DNA of 41,460 bases. Source: Lachnospiraceae bacterium (GTDB lineage: Bacteria > Bacillota > Clostridia > Lachnospirales > Lachnospiraceae). The DNA lies in NCBI GenBank assembly GCA_021200995.1, contig JAJQFS010000008.1, positions 1 to 41,460 on the forward strand. Reading direction: 5' to 3'. This document shows positions 33,508-41,460 of this stretch, piece after piece. The notes beneath the pieces were generated by a model. That model searched no databases. It was not told the DNA's origin and saw only the letters and a program-made list of their open reading frames with translations. The first letter of the stretch is position 1, and each line of letters begins with the position of its first letter. Made by a program: the position numbers and the translations under genes.

Positions 33508-35109
33508 ATGGCTATTGATTTAACCAAGTATGGCATCACCGGAACCACCGAGATCGTGTACAATCCTTCCTATGAGTTTCTGTTTGAGGAAGAGATGAAG
33601 CCGGAACTTGAGGGATATGAGGTCGGACAGCTGACCGAGCTTGACGCAGTAAATGTTATGACCGGTATCTATACCGGACGTTCTCCCAAGGACAAATACA
33701 TTGTCATGGATGAGAATTCCAAGGATACTGTGTGGTGGACCACCCCTGAATATCCGAATGACAACCATCCGATGAGCGAGGATGTCTGGGCTTCAGTGAA
33801 AGATCTTGCGGTAAAAGAACTCTGCGACAAGAGACTGTTCGTGGTAGACGCGTTCTGCGGCGCCAACAAGGACACCCGTATGGCGGTTCGCTTCATCGTG
33901 GAAGTGGCCTGGCAGGCACATTTCATCAAGAATATGTTCATTCAGCCCACTGAGGAGGAGCTTGCGAACTTCGTTCCGGATTTCACCGTATACAATGCTT
34001 CCAAGGCTGTTGTTTCCAATTATAAGGAACTGGGCCTGAATTCTGAGACCTGCGTGGCCTTCAACATCACCAGCCGCGAGCAGGTTATTCTGAACACCTG
34101 GTACGGCGGTGAGATGAAGAAGGGTATGTTCTCCATGATGAACTACTATCTGCCGTTGAAGGGCATCGCTTCCATGCACTGCTCCACCAACACCGATATG
34201 AACGGTGAGAACACTGCGATCTTCTTTGGCCTGTCCGGCACCGGTAAGACCACCCTTTCCACCGATCCCAAGAGACTGCTGATCGGCGATGATGAGCACG
34301 GCTGGGATGACAACGGCGTGTTCAACTTTGAGGGCGGCTGCTATGCGAAGGTCATCGACCTGGACAAGGATTCCGAGCCAGACATCTACAACGCTATCAA
34401 GAGAAACGCTCTGTTGGAGAACGTGACTGTAGATGAGAACGGTAAGATCGATTTCCATGACAAGAGCGTGACCGAGAATACCCGTGTATCCTACCCGATC
34501 AACCACATTGAGAATATCGTACGTCCGATTTCTTCCGCTCCGGAAGCGAAGAATGTGATTTTCCTGTCCGCTGACGCGTTTGGCGTGCTGCCTCCGGTTT
34601 CCATTCTGACTCCTGAGCAGACTCAGTACTACTTCTTAAGCGGTTTCACCGCGAAGTTAGCGGGTACCGAGCGCGGCATCACCGAGCCCACCCCGACCTT
34701 CTCCGCATGCTTTGGCCAGGCTTTCCTGGAGCTGCATCCGACCAAGTACGCTGAGGAGCTTGTCAAGAAGATGGAGAAGAGCGGCGCGAAGGCTTATCTG
34801 GTCAACACCGGCTGGAACGGCACCGGCAAGCGTATTTCCATCAAGGATACCCGCGGCGTCATCGACGCAATCTTAAACGGCGACATCAAGACCGCGCCGA
34901 CCAAGACTCTGCCGATCTTCAATTTTGAGATCCCGACCGAGCTCAAAGGCGTTGACACCAACATCCTGGATCCTCGCGATACTTATGAAAATGTTGCTGA
35001 CTGGGAAGCGAAGGCAGACGATCTGGCCAGCCGTTTCATCAAGAACTTCAAGAAGTATGAGAGCAATGCTGCCGGCAAGGCACTGGTTTCAGCAGGCCCG
35101 CAGAAATAA
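33508..35109 (+). CDS. pckA: Phosphoenolpyruvate carboxykinase (ATP)
   Basis: This 533-residue cytoplasmic enzyme interconverts oxaloacetate plus ATP with phosphoenolpyruvate, CO2 and ADP. In gut Clostridia it links glycolysis with the C4 branch. The kinase P-loop is GLSGTGKTT (241-249, K247), followed by the metal-binding [15 protein letters not shown] lies near the N-terminus and NTGWNGTG near the C-terminus, all typical of the ATP-dependent class. Codon choice is strongly biased toward CTG, AAG and GAG, unlike neighbouring genes, as expected for a highly expressed gene. The start follows AGAGGAAAAG. It has tandem promoters upstream and a terminator downstream. Confidence 0.97.
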   Translation: MAIDLTKYGITGTTEIVYNPSYEFLFEEEMKPELEGYEVGQLTELDAVNVMTGIYTGRSPKDKYIVMDENSKDTVWWTTPEYPNDNHPMSEDVWASVKDLAVKELCDKRLFVVDAFCGANKDTRMAVRFIVEVAWQAHFIKNMFIQPTEEELANFVPDFTVYNASKAVVSNYKELGLNSETCVAFNITSREQVILNTWYGGEMKKGMFSMMNYYLPLKGIASMHCSTNTDMNGENTAIFFGLSGTGKTTLSTDPKRLLIGDDEHGWDDNGVFNFEGGCYAKVIDLDKDSEPDIYNAIKRNALLENVTVDENGKIDFHDKSVTENTRVSYPINHIENIVRPISSAPEAKNVIFLSADAFGVLPPVSILTPEQTQYYFLSGFTAKLAGTERGITEPTPTFSACFGQAFLELHPTKYAEELVKKMEKSGAKAYLVNTGWNGTGKRISIKDTRGVIDAILNGDIKTAPTKTLPIFNFEIPTELKGVDTNILDPRDTYENVADWEAKADDLASRFIKNFKKYESNAAGKALVSAGPQK

Positions 35110-35142
35110 ATCGGCATAACCGTATAACAGGTTAAAAATAAG

Positions 35143-35175
35143 CACCCCGACGCAGAAATGCGAAGGGGTGTTTTT
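35143..35175 (+). terminator. Rho-independent terminator after pckA
   Basis: CACCCC (35143-35148) pairs with GGGGTG (35165-35170), with an inner CGCA-GAAA-TGCG stem, followed by TTTTT. It lies 33 bases after the pckA stop. Confidence 0.9.
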
Positions 35176-35229
35176 ATTTGTGTTATTCACAGCCGCTTTC
35201 TCTCCAGTCGTCTGTGAATCGTAACATTA

Positions 35230-35417
35230 AAAAACCAGAATGGAACCTCTGCCGATTGACTCCTAGCCGAGGCCAGGTGGGTGACCGCAGCATGTGTTTT
35301 TGCCTTCCCCTGCACAAGGATAAAATCCGGAGGCCTGACAGCTGCACAGCGATATAGGAATCCCGTTTAAAGTAGTTGTAGGTTCAAATGAAGCAGAAGT
35401 TGAAAGCCATTCTGGCT
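35230..35417 (-). ncRNA. ssrS: 6S-like RNA
   Basis: This minus-strand RNA of about 188 bases was inferred from structure and signals. Its two ends pair: CCAGAATGG at the 5' side (plus 35407-35415) with CCATTCTGG at the 3' side (plus 35235-35243). The stem extends after an internal loop through CTTCTGC/GCAGAGG. Further in, GATTCCTA pairs with TAGGAGTC, using one G-U that only works on the minus strand. The end is followed by TTTTTT (35229-35234) and a consensus promoter lies just ahead of the 5' end. A single long hairpin of about 190 bases with a large central bubble is the 6S RNA shape, which mimics an open promoter and binds the housekeeping RNA polymerase. The family name rests on architecture, not alignment. 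It occupies the 387-base gap between pckA and spoIID. Confidence 0.7.
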
Positions 35418-35423
35418 ACTCAT

Positions 35424-35452
35424 ATTATATACAATTTAAACCGGAAAAACAA
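35424..35452 (-). promoter_or_regulatory. Promoter of the 6S-like RNA
   Basis: On the minus strand TTGTTT (plus 35447-35452) and TATAAT (plus 35424-35429) are 17 bases apart. The -10 ends seven bases before the adenine at 35417, where the terminal stem of the RNA begins, so promoter and structure agree. Confidence 0.65.
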
Positions 35453-35562
35453 CTGCTAATTTGTGGATTCACAAAATGTTACTATTCACAGCCAACAATC
35501 CATGTATCGCATAATTTTCAAAATCCGGACATACATTTCAGAAAGACTTGTTCGGGAGAAAC

Positions 35563-37134
35563 ATGATGCGGGAATATCGGGACAGGGAAGAGCTCAGAAA
35601 GCATTTCAGGCGTGTGCGCTTCAGATGGATGCTTCTGTTTTTGCTTCTTTTTGCCATTTTGATTTTATTTCATTTGCGGAAAGAAGGAGCGGAAGATAGC
35701 GCAAAGGAAGAAGAGACTGAACAAGACGCCGGGATGGAGGATATTGACCGGCTGAGCGAAAGTCCTGACATTCGTGTTCTCATACAGTCCGGCAATTATG
35801 AAGGCATCTGTCATCAGAGTGTAACGCTCTCATTTCCGAATGGCGGTTATCTGCTCCTTTACCATAATCAGAACTGGACGAAACAGACAATAAAAGCGGG
35901 AGAGAGCGTGACTGTAACAACAAACGGAGGCGATTACTCTCTCAATGGGGAGGAGATGGCCGTGTTTGTGCCGGACAGCTCGGAAGATGCAGCCGTTATA
36001 GAGAGTATCTCACGCAGCCGTGACACCTGTATATATTATGGGAGAATTGAGATTTCCGCTTCCGATAACGATAATGGTCTGATTGTCGTCAATGTTCTGC
36101 CGCTGGAAACCTATTTAAAGATGGTGGTGCCGAGCGAGATGCCAGCTTCCTTTAACACAGAGGCATTGAAGGCACAGGCTATTCTGGCCAGGACCTACGC
36201 GTATAAGTATCTCCTCTCGCCTGCCTATGAGGAGTATAATGCTCATGTGGATGACAGTATCTCTTTTCAGGTATATGGAAATCAGGATGCAAATGACGTA
36301 ACGGATGAAGTCGTGGAGAGTACGGATGGTGTGCTCTTATTCAGCGGAAATGACCTGGCTGAGGTATATTATTATTCCACTTCCTGGGGCTTTGGAACGG
36401 ATGGCACTGTCTGGGGCGGAGATGGACAGTCTTATCTTCAGGCTTTAAGAATCGGCGCCGGAACCCTGTACAACAGCGCGTAGAATCTGATTGGAGCAGA
36501 AGCGGAGACTTACCTTTTGCAATATCTGAAAACAGAAAGCGTTTTTCAAAGTATGATGGATGATCCTTTCGTACCTGCGTATGAGTCGGGTCTTCCATGG
36601 TATCGGTGGCAGGCCGTGAATGAAGCGGTTGATGTCTCTGAAATGGAAAAGAGACTGAAGGAACGCTATGTGGCGGATCCCGCTTCTGTACTGACTCTAA
36701 ATCAAAACGGGAGCTTTTCTGCCAAAAATATCAAGGGGATTGGTACGCTCACAGGCGTTGAAGTATATGAGCGCGGAGAGGGCGGCATTGTGACAAGTCT
36801 TCTGATTACGGGCAGCGAGAATACTTATCTGGTAAATCGGGAATATAATGTCCGTTACGTGCTTTGCTCCACAGACGTACAGATCACCAGACAGGACGGA
36901 GTGACTGTCGATGGAAACACCCTGCTCCCAAGCGGATTTTTTTATATTTTGACTACCAATTCCGGTCAAAATGGTTTATCATATACACTATGCGGAGGCG
37001 GTTATGGCCATGGAGTCGGCATGAGCCAGAATGGTGCCAACCAGATGGCCTTAGCAGGCCAAAGCTTTCAGGAAATTCTGTTTTTCTATTTTCCGGATAC
37101 GAGATTGGTGAGATATGAAGAAGATCGTGCGTGA
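35563..37134 (+). pseudogene. spoIID: SpoIID/LytB-type protein interrupted by in-frame TAG
   Basis: One reading frame of 524 codons is broken only by TAG at 36481-36483 (after YNSA). Upstream lie a short cytoplasmic N-terminus, a membrane segment (residues about 22-38), and the SpoIID core with VVPSEMP and LKAQAILARTYAYKYL. Downstream the same frame continues and ends in the family signature GYGHGVGMSQNGANQMA. SpoIID is a lytic transglycosylase that degrades septal peptidoglycan during engulfment; the family also includes amidase enhancers. The start is ATG 35563 after CGGGAG. The TAG probably replaced a Glu or Gln codon. As read, the gene makes a truncated product lacking the C-terminal half. 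It overlaps the next gene by 20 bases. Confidence 0.75.
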
Positions 37135-37921
37135 AATCTATGAGTTTGTCCATGGGGCGAGCGAACATGACCTGGCCAGCAACGCTGCCGCGACAGCCTT
37201 TTTTATGCTTTTGTCTTTTGTGCCGATCCTGACAGTCATCAGCAGCATTCTGCCATACACGTCAGTCACAGAAGCAATGGTACTGGACATCTTCACCTAT
37301 ATCTTTCCACAGGCGACAGAAAGCTTTTTTGTATCTCTGATCAATTACATTTATGACACAAACGCCGGAGTTATTTCCTTTTCTATAGTCGTCGCTGTCT
37401 GGTCCGCTGGAAAAGGAATGCTTTCCCTCATCCGCGGCATGAACGAGATCTTTCATGATCATGAGGAACGCGGCTATCTGAGGCTGCGCATCATTTCCGG
37501 TGTCTACATGCTGCTTTTGATTGTGGCAATACTGTTAGTCCTTGTAGTGGGAGTTTTCGGGCAAAGCATCATTCACTATCTTTTTGCCGGATTTCCTGTG
37601 ATGTTGCAGGCATTTGAACGCTTTTTGAGTTATCGTTTTTTATTGTCCATTGTTTTGATGGGCGTCCTCTTCACCTTCATTTATACCTATCTGCCGAACA
37701 GAAAAACGGAATTGAAAAAACAGGTACTGCCCGGATTTCTGGCAGCGGCATGCTGCACGATTTTCTCATATGGCTTTTCCATATATGTGGATTATTTTAA
37801 CGATTTTTCGTATTATGGCAGCCTGAGTATTATCATTATTATTATGTTCTGGATGTATTTTACCATGTATATCATCCTTTATGGCGCTTATCTGAGTCTG
37901 ATTCTGAATGGGACGACTTGA
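37115..37921 (+). CDS. YihY/BrkB family membrane protein
   Basis: This 268-residue integral membrane protein has about six hydrophobic helices. The family pattern is visible: an N-terminal amphipathic stretch, DLASNAAATAFFMLLSFVPIL, then WSAGKGMLSLIRGMNEIF and the late YLPNRKTELKKQVLPG. YihY proteins were once called ribonuclease BN in error; they are now viewed as membrane proteins of unclear, perhaps transport, function. The ATG at 37115 lies within the end of the spoIID frame, and GGTGAG precedes it, so the two are translationally linked. Confidence 0.85.
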   Translation: MKKIVREIYEFVHGASEHDLASNAAATAFFMLLSFVPILTVISSILPYTSVTEAMVLDIFTYIFPQATESFFVSLINYIYDTNAGVISFSIVVAVWSAGKGMLSLIRGMNEIFHDHEERGYLRLRIISGVYMLLLIVAILLVLVVGVFGQSIIHYLFAGFPVMLQAFERFLSYRFLLSIVLMGVLFTFIYTYLPNRKTELKKQVLPGFLAAACCTIFSYGFSIYVDYFNDFSYYGSLSIIIIIMFWMYFTMYIILYGAYLSLILNGTT

Positions 37922-37985
37922 CAGTTTGAAAAGAAACGGATATCATAATTGCAGTTATTTTATTTCATACAACAAGGAGGACATC

Positions 37986-39416
37986 ATGGAACAAAAAAAC
38001 ATCTGGAATAAATACGACGCGGAAACGCTCGACAAGGTGAACGCCTTGTCAGATGAGTATCGTACATTCTTAGACAACGGAAAGACAGAACGGGAATGCA
38101 TCGATGAGACGGTGGAACTGATTGAGAATGCCGGTTATATTTCCCTTGCCAAAGCAATGGAGGAGGGAAGAAGGCTTTCTGTCGGCGACAAGGTCTATTA
38201 TGTACATATGAATAAGTCCATCGCCATGTTTCAGATCGGCACCAAGCCGCTGACCGAGGGCATGAACATTCTGGGCGCGCACATTGACTCCCCGCGAATT
38301 GACGTAAAGCAGAACCCACTCTATGAGAATAAAGAGTTCGCTTACCTGGACGCGCACTATTACGGCGGCATCAAAAAGTATCAGTGGGTTGCCCTGCCGC
38401 TTGCCTTGCACGGTGTGGTGGTCAAAAAGGACATGAGCACCGTGATCGTGAATATCGGTGAGGATGAGGACGATCCGGTATTCTTCATTTCCGATATCCT
38501 GATCCACCTGGCGCAGGAGCAGATGGCCAAGACAGCCGGCAAGGCGATCGACGGCGAAGCGCTTGATCTAATTATCGGCAACCGTCCGGCGGCGGAAGAG
38601 TCCGCAGAGGGACAGGAGAATTCTGATAAAGAGAAGAGCCCCGCCAAGGACGCGGTCAAAAAAGCCGTTCTGGAAATCTTAAAGCAGCAGTATGACATCG
38701 AGGAAGAAGACTTCCTCTCCGCGGAGCTGGAGATTGTACCGGCGGGCAAGGCCAGAGAAGCCGGACTTGACAGAAGCATGATCCTGGGTTATGGGCAGGA
38801 TGACAGAGTCTGCGCGTTTACTTCCCTGAAAGCCATGCTGGATCTGGGCATCACGGAAAAGACGGTTTGCTGTCTTTTAGTCGATAAGGAAGAGATCGGC
38901 AGTGTCGGCGCGACCGGCATGAAGAGTCTTTTCTTTGAAAATGTTGTTGCGGAACTGATGGATCTTTGCGGGACGTATTCTGAGCTGAATGTCAGACGCT
39001 GCCTGCAACGTAGCTGCATGCTTTCCAGCGATGTCTCCGCGGCATTTGATCCACTCTACGCCAACTGCTTTGAGACCAAAAACGCGGCTTATTTCGGACA
39101 TGGCATCGTACTGAATAAATTCACCGGCAGGGCCGGCAAGAGCGGTTCCAACGACGCGAACGCAGAATATATTGCCCATCTGCGCGGCATTTTTGAGAAA
39201 GAGGACGTTTCCTTCCAGACCGCGGAGCTTGGCAAGGTTGATGTGGGCGGCGGCGGCACCATCGCATATGTGCTGGCTACCTACGGGATGAATGTCATTG
39301 ACAGCGGCGTACCGGTACTCAGTATGCACGCGCCGTGGGAAGCGACCTCCAAGATCGATGTCTACGAGGCGTACAGAGGATATATCGCGTTCGCTTCGAA
39401 TGCGGACTTATATTAA
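37986..39416 (+). CDS. M18 family aminopeptidase
   Basis: This 476-residue zinc aminopeptidase of the M18 (aspartyl aminopeptidase/APE1-like) family removes N-terminal residues from peptides in the cytoplasm. Metal-site motifs in order are LGAHIDSPRIDVK (His-x-Asp), LVDKEEIGSVGATG (the Glu-Glu pair), and the C-terminal VPVLSMHAPWEATSKIDV with the last metal His. The insertion around residues 195-225 is rich in Glu, Ser and Lys. ATG 37986 follows AAGGAGG; the frame is open upstream only into the yihY end. Confidence 0.92.
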   Translation: MEQKNIWNKYDAETLDKVNALSDEYRTFLDNGKTERECIDETVELIENAGYISLAKAMEEGRRLSVGDKVYYVHMNKSIAMFQIGTKPLTEGMNILGAHIDSPRIDVKQNPLYENKEFAYLDAHYYGGIKKYQWVALPLALHGVVVKKDMSTVIVNIGEDEDDPVFFISDILIHLAQEQMAKTAGKAIDGEALDLIIGNRPAAEESAEGQENSDKEKSPAKDAVKKAVLEILKQQYDIEEEDFLSAELEIVPAGKAREAGLDRSMILGYGQDDRVCAFTSLKAMLDLGITEKTVCCLLVDKEEIGSVGATGMKSLFFENVVAELMDLCGTYSELNVRRCLQRSCMLSSDVSAAFDPLYANCFETKNAAYFGHGIVLNKFTGRAGKSGSNDANAEYIAHLRGIFEKEDVSFQTAELGKVDVGGGGTIAYVLATYGMNVIDSGVPVLSMHAPWEATSKIDVYEAYRGYIAFASNADLY

Positions 39417-39457
39417 ATGTTACTGTGAATAAGCAGCTTACCGGCCGCAATTTTCTC

Positions 39458-39486
39458 TTGCAAAGCGTTGTCAGATAGACTATACT
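39458..39486 (+). promoter_or_regulatory. Promoter for the NUDIX gene
   Basis: TTGCAA (39458-39463) and TATACT (39481-39486) are 17 bases apart, with a predicted start about 38 bases before the ATG at 39530. Confidence 0.55.
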
Positions 39487-39529
39487 ATGCCTAAGTCGTA
39501 AAGACCCACCAGATACAGGAGGTACTGAC

Positions 39530-39970
39530 ATGCTTCAGGCAACAAGCTGTGGCGGTGTGGTTATTTTCAGAGGCAAAATCCTTCTGCTGTACAAAAACTA
39601 TCACAATAAGTATGAAGGATGGGTATTGCCAAAAGGAACTGTGGAGGAAGGCGAAACGTTCGAACAGACAGCCTTACGTGAGGTACAGGAAGAATCCGGC
39701 GCCAAGGGCACCATCAAACAGTATGTGGGCAAGAGCGAATATACGTTTATGGTTCCGGAAGATACTGTATCCAAAGAAGTTCATTGGTTTTTAATGTCTG
39801 CGGAAAGCTATTACAGCAAGCCACAACGCGAGGAATATTTTGTGGACTCTGGTTTCTATAAGTATCATGAGGCCTATCACCTGCTTCGATTTCCAAATGA
39901 AAAGCAGATCCTGGAAAAGGCTTATCATGCGTATATAGAGATGCGCAAACAGGGCTCCTGGGAGAATTGA
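39530..39970 (+). CDS. NUDIX hydrolase
   Basis: This 146-residue single-domain protein has a complete NUDIX box at residues 36-58, G-x5-E-x7-R-E-x2-E-E-x-G, that would bind Mg2+ and hydrolyse a nucleoside diphosphate linked to another group. The preceding YEGWVLPKG is typical of the diadenosine polyphosphate/8-oxo-dGTP-type subgroup, but the substrate cannot be told. The start follows AGGAGG. It is a monocistronic gene with its own promoter and a downstream terminator. Confidence 0.9.
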   Translation: MLQATSCGGVVIFRGKILLLYKNYHNKYEGWVLPKGTVEEGETFEQTALREVQEESGAKGTIKQYVGKSEYTFMVPEDTVSKEVHWFLMSAESYYSKPQREEYFVDSGFYKYHEAYHLLRFPNEKQILEKAYHAYIEMRKQGSWEN

Positions 39971-40042
39971 TATCCGGCATCAGATAGGATGATGGCTGAA
40001 CAATCTCCAGATTAAGAAGATGCTGCAATACAGTTGAATCTG

Positions 40043-40073
40043 AAAACGGCAGGTTTAAATTCCTGCCGTTTTA
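40043..40073 (+). terminator. Rho-independent terminator after the NUDIX gene
   Basis: AAAACGGCAGG pairs with CCTGCCGTTTT across 40043-40072 around an eight-base loop. The T-run lies within the right arm and is followed by ATATAGG. Its symmetry would let it work on both strands. Confidence 0.8.
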
Positions 40074-40126
40074 TATAGGAAGAATTTTCAGCTGTATGCA
40101 TGCGGTATGGTAAAAGGAGGCAAAAT

Positions 40127-40453
40127 ATGGATGTCAGTCAGAAGCTGCTTTTAGGCGGCAGCATCGATGATCCGGATCTGGACGGATTGCGGAACGATCT
40201 GTGTGAATGCCGCCTGCCTGACTCATATTATGTCATTGTATATACGGTGTCCGCCTCCCTGGAGATTTACTCATTTCGGATGATTCATTATAATCCCGGG
40301 GTACTGCGCACGGGAGATCTCATTGTAGGTCTTGCAGCCTCCAAAGAAGAGGCATACGGTCTGATTCTGGAGGTGATGGATCAGATTTACGCGCTCGCAA
40401 AATACCGGGATCTGAAGCAATTTATGGAGGAACAGTTAGGAGTGAAGCCGTGA
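40127..40453 (+). CDS. Conserved small protein upstream of DUF2953 gene
   Basis: This 108-residue soluble protein starts at ATG 40127 after AAAGGAGG; the open frame reaches back to 40100 but without a site. A beta-rich middle (YYVIVYTVSASLEIYSF) is followed by helices (KEEAYGLILEVMDQIYALAKY). The segment YNPGVLRTGDLIVGLAASKEEA looks conserved in structure. I do not recognise a named family. Its last four bases overlap the DUF2953 gene, so the two are coupled and may act together. Confidence 0.75.
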   Translation: MDVSQKLLLGGSIDDPDLDGLRNDLCECRLPDSYYVIVYTVSASLEIYSFRMIHYNPGVLRTGDLIVGLAASKEEAYGLILEVMDQIYALAKYRDLKQFMEEQLGVKP

Positions 40454-41424
40454 TTTTGATTTTGCTCACCATCCTGAAAATTATAGGGATTATCCTGCTG
40501 GTGCTCCTGGGGCTGATCGTCCTGCTTTTATGCCTTCTGCTGTTTGCGCCTGTGAAATATCGGGCAAAAGGAGCAAAGCATCCGGCTGCGCTTTCTGTCA
40601 GTGCGTTTGTCTCGTATCTTTGGCCGCTTGTCAGGGTGAGGGCCGAGTATCCGTCAGAGACGATTTTATCAGTAAAAATACTCTGGATTGATCTGCTGCA
40701 TCCGAAAGAAAAAAAGAGCCATAAAAAAAAGATAAAAACCAGAAAGCTTCCACAAGAGCATGAAGAAAAAGACGGTCATGCGGAACCAAAAGCGAAGGAA
40801 ACAGCTGCCAGAGCGGAAAATAATTCTGATAAACAGCGTAATCAGAGCAAGGAGACAGAGCAATCCGAACAAAAGCAGGATCAGAACAGGGAGACAGAGC
40901 AATCCGAACAAAAGCGGGATGCAAAAATAAAGTCAGAACAATCTGATCAAAAACGGAGCACCGACAGGAAAGCGGATAAATCCGGGCATGAAAAGACAGC
41001 AGGCAAAACTGCCGCGAAGAAAAAAGCTGCGTCGCATTCAGAAAAAGATACCGAAAATAAACTTGCGGCAATCGTGACGCTTCTATGGCAGTATAAGGAA
41101 ATGTATCCCGACGTTCTGGGTCGTGTGTTTCATGCGTTAAAATCCATCCTGCCGCGCAAATGCAATATTCACCTGATTTTCGGGACAGGCTCCCCTGACA
41201 ATACCGGCTATCTCTACGGCGCTTATTGTGCTTTGCAGGAATATCTGCCGGGGACCATTGTCTTTGAACCGGTATGGATGGAATCATATCTGGATGTGGA
41301 ATTTGAGCTGAACGGAAACATTCGGCTGATTCATTTTGTAACAGCCGCGGTGAAGATTATCGCGGATAAACGGGTCAGAAATTTTATTGCAGAAATAAGG
41401 AGATTGTACTGTGAAAGAAAGTAG
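40450..41424 (+). CDS. DUF2953 domain protein
   Basis: This 324-residue protein starts at GTG 40450, overlapping the upstream stop (GTGA). It has one N-terminal membrane helix (residues about 3-33), then a short extracytoplasmic or cytoplasmic beta segment (RVRAEYPSETILSVKIL). A long charged linker (about 78-205) follows, made of Lys, Glu, Gln and Ser. The C-terminal DUF2953 region includes NIHLIFGTGSPDNTGYLYGAYCALQEYLPG. The family includes Bacillus subtilis YtfI, found beside the spore gene ytfJ (gerW), so a link to sporulation is plausible. The low-complexity linker carries tandem repeats and probably varies between strains. Confidence 0.8.
   Translation: MILILLTILKIIGIILLVLLGLIVLLLCLLLFAPVKYRAKGAKHPAALSVSAFVSYLWPLVRVRAEYPSETILSVKILWIDLLHPKEKKSHKKKIKTRKLPQEHEEKDGHAEPKAKETAARAENNSDKQRNQSKETEQSEQKQDQNRETEQSEQKRDAKIKSEQSDQKRSTDRKADKSGHEKTAGKTAAKKKAASHSEKDTENKLAAIVTLLWQYKEMYPDVLGRVFHALKSILPRKCNIHLIFGTGSPDNTGYLYGAYCALQEYLPGTIVFEPVWMESYLDVEFELNGNIRLIHFVTAAVKIIADKRVRNFIAEIRRLYCERK
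40852..40915 (+). repeat. Imperfect tandem repeat in DUF2953 linker
   Basis: A 25-base unit (GAGACAGAGCAATCCGAACA plus AAAGC) occurs identically at 40852-40876 and 40891-40915, a period of 39 bases or 13 codons. A third degraded unit (SEQSDQKR) follows in the protein. The frame is kept, so length changes by slippage would be tolerated. Confidence 0.75.
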
Positions 41425-41438
41425 AGGACAGCCAAAAA

Positions 41439-41460
41439 ATGGCGTACTTTAACAAACTGT
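41439..41460 (+). CDS. Partial gene at the window end
   Basis: ATG at 41439 follows AGAGGACAG and opens a frame (MAYFNKL) cut by the window end. In related Firmicutes the gene after this DUF2953 gene is often gerW/ytfJ, but seven residues cannot show this. Confidence 0.35.

Noticed and set aside
33793-34506. Minus-strand open frame of 237 codons opposite pckA
   Set aside because: It results from strong codon bias in pckA; no motif or start signal supports it.
35178-35400. Plus-strand riboswitch or tRNA in the pckA-spoIID gap
   Set aside because: No tRNA cloverleaf or known riboswitch core was found; the pairing and signals favour a minus-strand 6S-like RNA.
36481-36483. TAG in spoIID as a pyrrolysine codon
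   Set aside because: Nothing in the window suggests pyrrolysine machinery, and SpoIID proteins are not known to use it; a nonsense change or error is simpler.

Overview
The window looks like a chromosome segment of a low-to-moderate-GC Firmicute of the Lachnospiraceae (Clostridia) type. The grounds are a sporulation gene (spoIID), an ispH gene overlapping an S1-domain gene, clostridial-type M18 aminopeptidase, PckA and DUF2953 genes, strong AGGAGG ribosome sites and TTGACA/TATAAT promoters. No tRNA, rRNA or CRISPR array was seen. One structured RNA was found: a 6S-like gene on the minus strand at 35230-35417.

Region 1 (1-11121) is an accessory island. It holds two unidentified genes, the tail of an ISL3-type transposase, and a compact three-gene cassette. 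That cassette has a small protein with a W-W C-terminus interrupted by an in-frame TGA, an unidentified 229-residue protein and a SecB-like chaperone. A decayed ATPase/TOPRIM pair follows. Then come four consecutive genes for AAA-ATPase-like/PD-(D/E)XK-like proteins in the order type 1, type 2, type 2, type 1.

Region 2 (11186-25358) is a surface-glycan locus, all on the plus strand: a flippase, a UDP-glucose-6-dehydrogenase-type enzyme, five glycosyltransferases (two GT2, three GT4-like), a radical SAM/SPASM protein, then a nonulosonic-acid block. That block is PseF-like cytidylyltransferase, FkbH-like HAD-IIIC enzyme, acyl carrier protein, PseH-like N-acyltransferase and PseI-like synthase. 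Together these would make, activate and transfer an acidic pseudaminic-type sugar. PseB, PseC, PseG, a Wzy polymerase and an initiating sugar-phosphate transferase are not in the window. An FkbH enzyme and an ACP placed between PseF and PseH suggest an unusual acyl group on the sugar.

Region 3 (25500-41460) is mostly housekeeping: an RpiR-type regulator, a flavoprotein, cmk, ispH and an S1 protein in one operon; a minus-strand RNase-H-like exonuclease; thrC; pckA with tandem promoters and a structured leader; the 6S-like RNA; spoIID split by one in-frame TAG; a YihY membrane protein; an M18 aminopeptidase; a NUDIX hydrolase; a conserved small protein; and a DUF2953 protein.

The best candidates for something undescribed are the SecB-like cassette, the four-gene ATPase/nuclease array, and the FkbH-ACP-PseH-PseI module. 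All calls come from reading the sequence and remembered family signatures; no database search was run.
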